DNA from: BJGV01 sp964196335
GTDB taxonomy: Bacteria; Pseudomonadota; Gammaproteobacteria; Burkholderiales; Nitrosomonadaceae
Length of the DNA: 64,000 nucleotides
NCBI GenBank assembly: GCA_965238155.1
Contig: OZ250175.1
Location: forward strand, 620,001 to 684,000
Reading direction: 5' to 3'
Shown: positions 33,110 to 41,200 of the stretch, one piece after another
Layout of the letters: each line of letters begins with the position of its first letter
How positions within the stretch are numbered: the stretch's first letter is position 1
The notes under the pieces: model-generated
The model's input: the letters and a program-made list of their open reading frames with translations, nothing else
Told to the model about the DNA's origin: nothing
Database searches by the model: none
Made by a program: the position numbers and the translations under genes

Positions 33110-34840
33110 CTAGATGTGACTTGGAGGTGTCGTACCAATCTCTTTTTTTTCAAGTTTAAAACATACTGCGCCCTTCTCATTGTTTTTCAGGCTTAACAAG
33201 TATCCGTGCTGTTCCGCCCAGTGATAGGCATGGTATAAACCAGTACCAAGACCAGTTTCAGAATCAACAGTATCATGAAATAGTTTAGAAACGACTATTT
33301 CTTGAATTGGCTCACCACTATCACATACTGTAAATGCTACTGAATCGGTTCCGCTAAAGTGCACTACAACTTTAATATTCGTTTCTGTCATACGTTTCTT
33401 TCTTGCATTGTCTAGTAAATTATCAGCAACATTTTCAAATACTGCGGATGGAATTAATTGTGTTGAAGTAATTGTATTTTTAAATTCAATATTACGATTA
33501 TGATAACGACTCTTAAGTAGATCCCACCAGTCTGTAGCAGATATATATTCACCACTAGGTTCCTTCTGTGGTGCGCTAAGTTTTTTTAAAGTAAGTTCCA
33601 GGCGATGAGTTAATGCAGGTAACTGACGGTTTAGCATTTTCTGAAAATCTCTGGTCTCTCCCGTCTGAGTTGCCTGTTGCCCGGCTGATATCAATGTATA
33701 AAGTGATTGAAGAAGATTTTTGACATCATGTGTGAGACGTGATCCGGTTTCATAAATTGTTTGTAAACGTGTCATACGCTGCAAAATATTTTCTCTGTAT
33801 TTCGTCTCGTAAAATTGGCCAATAATCTGTGCTAGTAAACGAGTGTGTAACAGCACAGCTGTTTTTACTTTGTATTTGGCAAAAATATTCAGACGAAGTT
33901 GTCCTGCCTCCAGTTTTATTGGATATTCACTGTTATTTCCCAGTTTCCCATCATTACTTGGCGATTGCCATGTGACGCCCTTAACCCAGGGTAATTCCGA
34001 TAACTGACGCATTGCTGATTTCAGGAACCCTGTAGCTTCTTGTTCCTGCTCAGATGCTTGCGCGAGGGCTGAAAGCCATTCATCCAGTGGTGTTCCCACA
34101 TTTAGTAAATAACGGGAAAATAAATGCTGTAATCCTGAGAATCCAAATCTTGGATTCCACAACCACCCGAGTGTCAACAGAAGAACAGCTAAAGAAAACA
34201 GTGTAAATGACAATGCTTCTAGATAATTATCGTTTTCAAGAACCATGTAGGTAAAGCTACCCAGTACCAGCACTACTACTAACAGGAACAATAAAACACT
34301 GTAGAAAAGATCTATCGCATGACTTGATATGATGGGTTCGTTTTCTACTGGCATAGCTGCCATACCGATTAACACAATCAGTAATCCATACTGAGTCAAA
34401 TATCTAAGCATTTCCGTGATCATGTTTGAAGCGAACAGATGTGGTGTTACCCATAGTAGTAACAATGCTAATAAGTAAAGCATCGCGGCTAAGTAAAACA
34501 GTTGTAGCCATTTAGAACGAAATGAAAATACTCTGCCACCTACCAGGGCAAACAAAACTGCCAGCCAGAATGCAACAAGCCACCAATTAAGCCATAGTAA
34601 TACGCTCGTACAGGCAATCCCTATAAGCGTGAGAACACCTGCAGTAACTTTATGTTCTCCACCCCACATTGGTTGCCACAAAAGAAATATACCCAAATGT
34701 GAAACTAATAATGCAGGCATCCATGGGTCGCTAATTTCCAGTAATGTTGCAAAGTGCAGCAGTAGGAGCATTGCAAGCATCAGCCAATGTCTACGTTGCA
34801 CAAGAGCAGAGATAAATGATTGGTTAGAGAAGGGGGTCAT
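33110..34840 (-). CDS. Membrane sensor histidine kinase (PrsK-like)
   Basis: Two-component sensor with about seven to nine N-terminal membrane helices (residues 17-250), a GAF-like region (about 250-350), a dimerisation helix with the phospho-acceptor H371 in RLTHDVKNLLQSL, and a C-terminal ATPase domain with VADNLLDNARKKR and GLGTGLYHAYHW. The 576-residue layout is like PrsK of PEP-CTERM systems. It is on the opposite strand to the pilus genes and divergent from the pilin at 35118. The only response regulator in the window is the sigma54 activator at 18920, the likely partner. Confidence 0.9.
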   Translation of the reverse strand: MTPFSNQSFISALVQRRHWLMLAMLLLLHFATLLEISDPWMPALLVSHLGIFLLWQPMWGGEHKVTAGVLTLIGIACTSVLLWLNWWLVAFWLAVLFALVGGRVFSFRSKWLQLFYLAAMLYLLALLLLWVTPHLFASNMITEMLRYLTQYGLLIVLIGMAAMPVENEPIISSHAIDLFYSVLLFLLVVVLVLGSFTYMVLENDNYLEALSFTLFSLAVLLLTLGWLWNPRFGFSGLQHLFSRYLLNVGTPLDEWLSALAQASEQEQEATGFLKSAMRQLSELPWVKGVTWQSPSNDGKLGNNSEYPIKLEAGQLRLNIFAKYKVKTAVLLHTRLLAQIIGQFYETKYRENILQRMTRLQTIYETGSRLTHDVKNLLQSLYTLISAGQQATQTGETRDFQKMLNRQLPALTHRLELTLKKLSAPQKEPSGEYISATDWWDLLKSRYHNRNIEFKNTITSTQLIPSAVFENVADNLLDNARKKRMTETNIKVVVHFSGTDSVAFTVCDSGEPIQEIVVSKLFHDTVDSETGLGTGLYHAYHWAEQHGYLLSLKNNEKGAVCFKLEKKEIGTTPPSHI

Positions 34841-34950
34841 ATTTTATGATAATTTAAACTTAAACTATGTTACACGTACTAATTATAGCTGGGGCATTGG
34901 GAAATCTGAAAAGCATTTTGTCTCTACTAAATTAATAAAAAAAGTAATCA

Positions 34951-34990
34951 GCTGTTGAGAATTCAACCAGTGTGTCAAATATTCAACACA
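34951..34990 (+). promoter_or_regulatory. Putative upstream activator sites for the sigma54 regulator
   Basis: Two palindromic sites in tandem. The first, centred near 34960, has arms CTGTTGA/TCAACCAG; the second, 34971-34990, matches its own complement at 16 of 20 positions, with arms TGTGT/ACACA and a core of AAATATT. Both share ATTCAAC, at 34961 and 34981, a spacing of 20 bases or about two helix turns. The second site lies about 110 bases from the predicted transcription start, the usual distance for an enhancer of an NtrC-family activator. Confidence 0.6.
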
Positions 34991-35063
34991 TTAATCTGGT
35001 ATCTTAATAGAGTTTTAGCTGCTATTCAGCAAAAATCCTTTATTATATATATGGTTACATTTC

Positions 35064-35080
35064 TGGCACGGATATTGCTT
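35064..35080 (+). promoter_or_regulatory. Sigma54 promoter of the pilin gene
   Basis: TGGCACG-N4-TTGCT at 35064-35079 with C before and T after; every constrained position of the sigma54 consensus YTGGCACGRNNNTTGCW is met, including GG and GC at the -24 and -12 elements. Transcription would start near 35090, 28 bases before the pilin ATG. Two palindromes lie about 90-120 bases upstream. Confidence 0.9.
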
Positions 35081-35117
35081 AATATCTCTGTGTCAGATAA
35101 TGAATAGAGGAATAACC

Positions 35118-35783
35118 ATGAAAACCATATCGAAGAACAGGCAATCAGGCTTTACTCTGATTGAAATTGCTATTGTGCTAGTTATTATCGGCCTATTGCT
35201 AGGCGGTGTCCTTAAGGGCCAGGAAATGATTAACAGTGCTAAGGTCAAGAATATAGCAAACGACTTCAGACAGATCCCTGTTTATATTTACGGATATCAG
35301 GACAGGTTTAGAGCAATACCGGGTGATGATGCCAGAGTCGTTGCAAATATATCAGGCACACTCGCTACTTCTCCGGCAGGTCTTCAGGGCAACAGTGTAG
35401 TAAATGGGCTCTGGAATTCATCAACGAATACGGATGAATCTTTTCTATTCTGGCAGCATGTACGTTTGGCCGGGCTTGCAGCCGGGCCAACCAATATTGC
35501 AGATGCTACCTATATACCACGTAATGCTGATGGTGGTATCATGGGTATCCAGAGTAATGTTGGTTTTGTCACAATCACAGCGCCAACTGCTATGACTGGT
35601 ACGTATATTATTTGTTCGGACGGTATTATTGGAAAATTCGTCAAACAGTTAGATGTCACGCTTGATGACGGAGAAACCAGTACTGGTTCGGTCAGAGCAG
35701 TTCTTCAATCTGCTCCTGGTACAGCTGTTCTTAGTACTGCTGTAGTAGACGCGAATTCATATACAGTGTGTATGGGCGTCTGA
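35118..35783 (+). CDS. Type IV pilin (major pilin candidate of the cluster)
   Basis: Type IV pilin. The start at 35118 gives a short leader MKTISKNRQSG and cleavage before FTLIEIAIVLVIIGLLLGG, the classic N-methylated helix with Glu5. AGAGGAAT lies a few bases before this ATG and it avoids the extra six residues of an earlier ATG at 35100. The globular part is about 200 residues with two cysteines near the end (IICSDG and TVCMG) that could form the D-loop disulphide. It has its own sigma54 promoter and terminator, so it can be regulated apart from the assembly genes. Confidence 0.93.
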   Translation: MKTISKNRQSGFTLIEIAIVLVIIGLLLGGVLKGQEMINSAKVKNIANDFRQIPVYIYGYQDRFRAIPGDDARVVANISGTLATSPAGLQGNSVVNGLWNSSTNTDESFLFWQHVRLAGLAAGPTNIADATYIPRNADGGIMGIQSNVGFVTITAPTAMTGTYIICSDGIIGKFVKQLDVTLDDGETSTGSVRAVLQSAPGTAVLSTAVVDANSYTVCMGV

Positions 35784-35794
35784 ACTTTACAGCA

Positions 35795-35840
35795 TAATAA
35801 AAAAGCCCGTAAACGTACAAGTAAACGGGCTTTTATTATT
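35795..35840 (+). terminator. Bidirectional intrinsic terminator
   Basis: AAAAGCCCGT pairs with ACGGGCTTTT across a 14-base loop, with A-rich and T-rich flanks that extend the pairing. It lies between the convergent pilin and kef genes and can stop transcription from both sides. Confidence 0.9.
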
Positions 35841-35867
35841 ATCCTTAGTAGCATTAATTAAGTAAAT

Positions 35868-37850
35868 TTATCCCTGCAGTAATTTTATTTCAGCAGCAGC
35901 CAGATTCTCCTGTGTCCCGAGTAACACAAGTACATCGCCGGCTTCTAGTCTGGTTTCTTTATCCGGCAATAGTTCCCGTACATTTCTTCTTCGCACAGCA
36001 GGAACCTCTACTAAGAAACTCCCTAAATTTAATTCGCCTAAATTTTTTCCGACTGCTGCTGACCCGGGTGTAATCATCACGTTGAGTAAGCGTGGTTGCA
36101 TTTTTTCTCCAGGCTCTTTTATTTCATCAGAGAGACCATGATAAAAACCACGAAATAAACTGTAACGTTGTTCTCGTGTTTCACGCATGCGACTTAGTAC
36201 ACGGTTAAATGGTACGCCCAGGTGCATGAGTGCATGGGATGCAAGCATAATGCTGCCTTCCATAATTTCTGCGACTACTTCTGCTGCGCCAGCTTCTTTT
36301 AATAGATCAATATCTGAATCATCTAATGTACGTACGACAACAGGTAATTCCGGACGTATTGCCTGAACCTGTCTTAGAACCTTAAGGGTTGAAATAGTGT
36401 CTGTATAGCTTACAACAATCAATTTGGCGCGCATCAATCCAGCAGCAATGAGTACTTCATACCTTGCCGCATCTCCGTATACTACTGATTCACCAGCTGC
36501 TGTTGCATCTCGAATATGTCTTGGGTCAAGATCCAGGGCAATAAAGGGTACGGATTCCTTTTCAAGTAAGCGGGAAAGATTCTGCCCGCTACGTCCATAG
36601 CCACAAAGAATGACATGTTGTTCTTCAGACATAGTTTGTGCAGCTATGTTAGTAAGTTGCATAGCACGATTCATCCATTCAGTAGCTGAGAAACGCCGGG
36701 CCATATTTTCGCTATGCTCAATGATGAAGGGTGCTATCAACATGGATAAAACTATAGCTGCCAATACTGGCTGCATGGTAGCGTTATCGACTATATTCAG
36801 AGAATTAGCTTCGGCTAGTAAAACAAACCCAAATTCTCCGCCTTGGGCAAGGCTCAGGCCAGTGCGTACTGCGGAACCCGAATCGGATTTAAATAAGTGT
36901 GAAAGACCGGCAATTAATGAAGCCTTTATTGTTATTAGAGATATGAGTAGTAACATCACCCATAAAAAATTTTGTAAAACTGATTGTATATCCAGAAGCA
37001 TGCCTATTGTTACAAAGAATAGGCCTAGTAATATATCGCGGAATGGTTTGATATCATCTTCAACTTGATGACGATATTCAGTTTCAGAAATTAACATCCC
37101 GGCAAGAAATGCGCCAAGGGCTAATGATAAGCCCGCAATTCCAGTAAGCCAGGCTAGTCCCAAGGTGATAAGTAACACATTTAGTACAAATAGCTCAGAA
37201 GATTTCTGTCGGGCTACCAGATGAAACCAAGGGCGCATCAGTCGTTGTCCAAGGAACAGGATCAATCCAAGTACCATTCCGGCTTTAAGAAGGGCCAAGA
37301 TAATCGTAACTCCAAGGTCTGCATTACTGCTATCTATAGTATTTACAAGTGCTGGAATTACAATCAGAAGTGGGACGACTGCCAAGTCTTGGAATAATAA
37401 AACACCTATAATCTGTCTGCCGTGGGCCGAATTAAGTTCTAGTCTTTCCGAAAGCATCTTACTGACAATAGCGGTAGAAGACATAGCTAAAACTCCGCCC
37501 AATGCAAGTCCTACACGCCAGTCAATCCCTGTCATCCAAGTTACAATCATAACAATGATCATGCTCGCGCAGACTTGAGCTGTACCAAAACCAAACACGA
37601 CATTCTTCATGGTAACAAGCTTAGGTAAGCTAAATTCCAAGCCAATACTAAACATTAAAAATACGACACCAAATTCAGCCAAATGATGAGTTTCTGCCAC
37701 TTCAGGTATCAAGCCTAATGCATGCGGACCAATAATAACGCCAGAAAGTAAATAACCCAGCATGGGCGGCAGGCGTAGAAGACGAAATACAACTACAGCC
37801 AGTACAGCAGTAGTAAGAAGAATAAGGACAAGTTGCAGCGTGTTATACAT
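35868..37850 (-). CDS. Monovalent cation:proton antiporter-2, KefB/KefC type
   Basis: Glutathione-gated or constitutive K+ efflux/H+ antiporter. The 660-residue protein has a Na_H_Exchanger domain of about 12 membrane segments (LGYLLSGVIIGPHALGLIPEV, FLMFSIGLEFSLP), then a cytoplasmic TrkA-N (RCK) nucleotide-binding domain with VILCGYGRSGQNLSRLLEKE near residue 415, and a C-terminal TrkA-C domain (residues about 560-655). Whether it is KefB, KefC or a related CPA2 cannot be settled. It is convergent with the pilin and divergent from gshA, the first enzyme of glutathione synthesis, which would make sense for a Kef-type protein. Confidence 0.9.
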   Translation of the reverse strand: MYNTLQLVLILLTTAVLAVVVFRLLRLPPMLGYLLSGVIIGPHALGLIPEVAETHHLAEFGVVFLMFSIGLEFSLPKLVTMKNVVFGFGTAQVCASMIIVMIVTWMTGIDWRVGLALGGVLAMSSTAIVSKMLSERLELNSAHGRQIIGVLLFQDLAVVPLLIVIPALVNTIDSSNADLGVTIILALLKAGMVLGLILFLGQRLMRPWFHLVARQKSSELFVLNVLLITLGLAWLTGIAGLSLALGAFLAGMLISETEYRHQVEDDIKPFRDILLGLFFVTIGMLLDIQSVLQNFLWVMLLLISLITIKASLIAGLSHLFKSDSGSAVRTGLSLAQGGEFGFVLLAEANSLNIVDNATMQPVLAAIVLSMLIAPFIIEHSENMARRFSATEWMNRAMQLTNIAAQTMSEEQHVILCGYGRSGQNLSRLLEKESVPFIALDLDPRHIRDATAAGESVVYGDAARYEVLIAAGLMRAKLIVVSYTDTISTLKVLRQVQAIRPELPVVVRTLDDSDIDLLKEAGAAEVVAEIMEGSIMLASHALMHLGVPFNRVLSRMRETREQRYSLFRGFYHGLSDEIKEPGEKMQPRLLNVMITPGSAAVGKNLGELNLGSFLVEVPAVRRRNVRELLPDKETRLEAGDVLVLLGTQENLAAAEIKLLQG

Positions 37851-37997
37851 AGGTAAAATTTTGTGAAAAAGACATTATGTTTAGCCTGCTAATAAACTAA
37901 GATAGAAACTTAATAGTATCGATTGTCGCACATTCACAGTATCCAACAATACGTGGTGTTAAAATAATGATTTTTATTTTGTGCTATCTTCATTTCC

Positions 37998-39311
37998 ATG
38001 ACAGTGCCCCACCTTACCACTGCCTTAAGCGGCGCAATTCTTGATCTTGAGAAACGTATACTTGAGGCTATGCCGACAATCGAGTATTGGTTGCGAGGCC
38101 AATTACAGGATCACGTTGTACCATTTTACTGCTCTGTAGATTTACGTAACAGTGGTTTCAAGCTGGCTCCGGTAGATACCAATTTATTTCCTGGCGGGTT
38201 CAATAACCTCAACCCAGATTTCATGCCATTATGTGTACAGGCGATGATGGCAGCGGTGGAAAAAATCTGTCCTGATACTCATAGTTTATTACTGATACCA
38301 GAGAACCATACACGTAACACTTTTTATTTACAAAATGTAGCAGTATTACAAACTATTTTGCGTCATACAGGAATGAACGTTCGTGTTGGTACCTTATTAC
38401 CAGAAATTTCTAAAGCTTCAACAATAGATCTTCCTAATGGTAGCAGTTTTATGTTAGAACCGGTTCAGCGAAAAGGAAACCGTCTGGTTTTAGAGAATTT
38501 TGATCCATGTGCTGTGTTACTTAATAATGATCTTTCTACAGGTGCACCTGATATTCTTCAGAATCTGGAGCAGACAGTTATTCCACCTATTCATGCAGGT
38601 TGGGCGACACGAGGAAAGTCACGTTTTTTCACAGCATACGACTGTGTAGCAAAGGAATTCTCTAATCTGATTGGCATTGATCCGTGGCTTATTAATCCTT
38701 ATTTTGCATCTTGTGGAAAAATTAATTTTAGTGAAAAAAAAGGTGAAGACTGTGTAGCAAAGAATGTAAATGAAATCTTGCTTGAGATTAGAGAGAAATA
38801 TAAGCAGTATGGTGTTAAAGAGGACCCTTTTGTAATTGTTAAGGCTGATGCAGGTACATATGGGATGGGTATCATGACAGTCAAGAACGGTGAGGAAGTA
38901 CGTACACTTAACCGCAAGCAGCGGAACAAGATGTCAGTTGTAAAAGAAGGCCAACCTGTGACCAAAGTGTTGGTACAGGAAGGAGTATATACTTTTGAGA
39001 GTATTAATGCAGCAGTAGCTGAGCCTGTGATATACATGATTGACCGTTATGTTGTAGGTGGATTCTATCGGGTACACACGGGGCGTGGCAAGGATGAGAA
39101 TCTAAATGCTCCGGGTATGCATTTTGTACCTTTATCTTTTGAACCATCATGTCTGTTACCAGATCATAAAATTAGCCAAGATTCTGCCCCTAATCGATTC
39201 TACGCTTACAGTGTAATAGCGAGACTAGCTCTATTGACAGCAGCATTAGAGTTAGAGAAAGGTGCAAATTCGACTGTAGATTCGGTATCCAATTTTAGTA
39301 GAGAAAAATAG
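37998..39311 (+). CDS. gshA: Glutamate-cysteine ligase (proteobacterial GshA type)
   Basis: First step of glutathione synthesis: joins glutamate and cysteine. The 437-residue chain belongs to the shorter family found in betaproteobacteria, not the classical GshA; its start PFYCSVDLRNSGFKLAPVDTNLFPGGFNNL is highly characteristic, and later VKADAGTYGMGIMTVK gives an ATP-grasp-like glycine loop. The role call follows that family, which has weak similarity to E. coli GshA. It is followed by gshB 17 bases later in the same operon. Confidence 0.92.
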   Translation: MTVPHLTTALSGAILDLEKRILEAMPTIEYWLRGQLQDHVVPFYCSVDLRNSGFKLAPVDTNLFPGGFNNLNPDFMPLCVQAMMAAVEKICPDTHSLLLIPENHTRNTFYLQNVAVLQTILRHTGMNVRVGTLLPEISKASTIDLPNGSSFMLEPVQRKGNRLVLENFDPCAVLLNNDLSTGAPDILQNLEQTVIPPIHAGWATRGKSRFFTAYDCVAKEFSNLIGIDPWLINPYFASCGKINFSEKKGEDCVAKNVNEILLEIREKYKQYGVKEDPFVIVKADAGTYGMGIMTVKNGEEVRTLNRKQRNKMSVVKEGQPVTKVLVQEGVYTFESINAAVAEPVIYMIDRYVVGGFYRVHTGRGKDENLNAPGMHFVPLSFEPSCLLPDHKISQDSAPNRFYAYSVIARLALLTAALELEKGANSTVDSVSNFSREK

Positions 39312-39328
39312 TAATTACTAAAAATGTA

Positions 39329-40291
39329 ATGATGAAATTTGCATTTATTCTTGACCAGTTGAATTCAATTAAAATTGATAAGGATTCGAGCTTTGCCATG
39401 ATGCTCGAAGCAGCCTCGCGTGGTCATCAGTTGTTTGTAATTCAGCAGGGAGATTTGGCGTGGAAGAATGGTGAGACTGTTGGAGTTTCATGTGCGCTGG
39501 AATTAACCGGACGGACAGATATTGGGAGTAACTGGTATAAGGATATGGGGACAGATGAAGTGCCGCTACAAGAATATGATGTTGTGTTAATGCGTAAAGA
39601 CCCACCTTTCGATATGGAATATATATATAGCACGTATTTGTTGGAATTAGCAGAAAGACAGGGTGTGCGTGTTATTAATAGTCCACAGGGAATACGTGAT
39701 CACAACGAGAAACTTTCCATAGCAAAATTCTCACAATTTATTGCACCCACTCTTGTGACAAGGCAAGAGTATCTGATAAGAAAATTTTTAAATGAACATG
39801 GTGACATTGTATTAAAACCCCTTGATGGTATGGGTGGGGCCGGTGTGTTCCGTGTTAATGATGCTGACCACAATATTAGTGTGATTATTGAGACTCTTAC
39901 ACATTATGGTACTCGAACGATTATGGCACAGCGTTATATACCTGAAATTTCACAAGGTGATAAGCGTATCCTGTTGATAGATGGCAAACCAGTGCCTTAT
40001 GTGTTGGCACGTATTCCCGGGAAGGGAGAGTCCCGTGGTAATTTAGCAGCCGGTGGTTTTGGTGTGGCTCAGCCATTAACTAGTCGCGATCATGCAATAG
40101 CTAAAGCTTTGGGGCCATATTTGTATGATCAGGGATTAGTGTTGGTAGGGTTAGATGTGATAGGAGACTATTTAACTGAGATTAACGTCACAAGTCCTAC
40201 TTGTATGCAAGAGATCACAAGTCTGACTGATTTTAATGTAGCTGGAATGATGATAGATTCAATTGAAAAAAAGCTACAGGACTCCGGATAA
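39329..40291 (+). CDS. gshB: Glutathione synthetase
   Basis: ATP-grasp ligase adding glycine to gamma-glutamylcysteine. The 320 residues show MKFAFILDQLNSIKIDKDSSFAMMLEAASRGH at the start, VLMRKDPPFDMEYIY and KPLDGMGGAGVFRV in the ATP-grasp domain, and ending INVTSPTCMQEI, all conserved in GshB. Two ATGs in tandem (39329 and 39332) are possible starts. It lies 17 bases after gshA and is followed by the inverted repeat at 40291. Confidence 0.97.
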   Translation: MMKFAFILDQLNSIKIDKDSSFAMMLEAASRGHQLFVIQQGDLAWKNGETVGVSCALELTGRTDIGSNWYKDMGTDEVPLQEYDVVLMRKDPPFDMEYIYSTYLLELAERQGVRVINSPQGIRDHNEKLSIAKFSQFIAPTLVTRQEYLIRKFLNEHGDIVLKPLDGMGGAGVFRVNDADHNISVIIETLTHYGTRTIMAQRYIPEISQGDKRILLIDGKPVPYVLARIPGKGESRGNLAAGGFGVAQPLTSRDHAIAKALGPYLYDQGLVLVGLDVIGDYLTEINVTSPTCMQEITSLTDFNVAGMMIDSIEKKLQDSG

Positions 40292-40352
40292 AAGCAGCTA
40301 GTTCTATCTATATTTGCCAGTGCGTCAGTTGGTTTTCCGTTGAAGCTGCTTT
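40291..40352 (+). other. Inverted repeat after gshB
   Basis: AAAGCAGCT (40291-40299) and AGCTGCTTT (40344-40352) are perfect complements with 44 bases between, so a long hairpin can form. It lacks a long T-run after the second arm (TTTAAAAAG). It may end gshAB transcripts or protect the 3' end; the remaining 40353-40536 is AT-rich with no recognisable signal other than AGGA before the next gene. Confidence 0.4.
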
Positions 40353-40536
40353 AAAAAGTATTCTGTTGTTTCAGTAGATAGATTTTATAGCATGAAAAAT
40401 CATACGTATTTGTAGAATTATTAGAGGTCTTGCCCACTGTGGTAGAGATAGAAATATACATCTGATCAATCATGGAGTGTCGGCAATGATAAAATATAAT
40501 GTATTGAAATTTGTTATTTATTAGTAGGACTAAAAA

Positions 40537-40950
40537 ATGGTTGGAATTCTAATTATTTCTCATGGTGATCTAGGAAATAGTTTAATACATTGTGCTAATC
40601 ACGTCATGGGAAAAAGGCCAGAGCATCTAATGCATCTTGGCGTTACTATCCAGGATGATCCAGACGTTATTATTCCTAAGGCACTAGAATTATTAAAGCA
40701 GCTGGATTGTGGTGATGGGGTGTTAATTTTAAGTGATATCTGTGGTGCTACACCATGCAATATTGCTAACCAATTAGTTAATCCAGGTAGAGTGGAGTGT
40801 CTGTCAGGAGCAAATCTATCGATGCTGGTACGGGCGCTTACTTACCGTAACGAACCACTTGAATCATTAGTAGAAAAAGCATTATCTGGTGGTAAAGAAG
40901 GAGTGATGCGTATTTATTCGAGATCTGGTAATGCAAAACAAAGAAGTTGA
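40537..40950 (+). CDS. PTS EIIA component, mannose/fructose family
   Basis: Phosphocarrier that takes phosphate from HPr. The 137-residue protein is an EIIA-Man fold with the active histidine at H9 in ILIISHGDLGNSLI and the family phrase LILSDICGATPCNIA. No EIIB, C or D permease gene follows, so it is probably a regulatory EIIA of the PTS-Ntr-like chains of betaproteobacteria. AGGA precedes the ATG. It overlaps ptsH by 20 bases. Confidence 0.93.
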   Translation: MVGILIISHGDLGNSLIHCANHVMGKRPEHLMHLGVTIQDDPDVIIPKALELLKQLDCGDGVLILSDICGATPCNIANQLVNPGRVECLSGANLSMLVRALTYRNEPLESLVEKALSGGKEGVMRIYSRSGNAKQRS

Positions 40951-41200
40951 AATTATAAATAAATTGGGTCTCCATGCGCGCGCAGCTGCAAAGATCACAC
41001 AGTTAGCCGGGAAATTTCAAAGTGAGGTATGGTTGTCTAGAAATGAACATAGGGTTAATGCAAAAAGTATCATGGGGGTAATGATGTTGGCTGCGAACAA
41101 AGGTTCTAAAATAAATATTGAAATTACGGGCACGGATGAAACTGAGACGATGCTTGCACTTATTAATCTAATTGAAGATTATTTCGGGGAAGATGAATGA
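40931..41200 (+). CDS. ptsH: Phosphocarrier protein HPr
   Basis: Small 89-residue phosphocarrier between EI and EIIA. The phospho-histidine is H15 in KLGLHARAAAKI, and S46 in NAKSIMGVMML is the position used by HPr kinase, both intact; hprK is not in the window. It starts inside the EIIA gene and its stop overlaps the ptsI start (ATGA), so the three proteins are made in coupled fashion. Confidence 0.97.
   Translation: MQNKEVEIINKLGLHARAAAKITQLAGKFQSEVWLSRNEHRVNAKSIMGVMMLAANKGSKINIEITGTDETETMLALINLIEDYFGEDE

Noticed and set aside
34629..34958. A 109-codon plus-strand open frame antisense to the kinase gene
   Set aside because: It lies within the kinase's coding strand complement, lacks a ribosome binding site and its residues have no domain character; it is a shadow frame.
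36610..37068. A 152-codon plus-strand frame antisense to the K+/H+ antiporter
   Set aside because: It mirrors membrane-segment codons of the real gene; no start signal and no similarity pattern.
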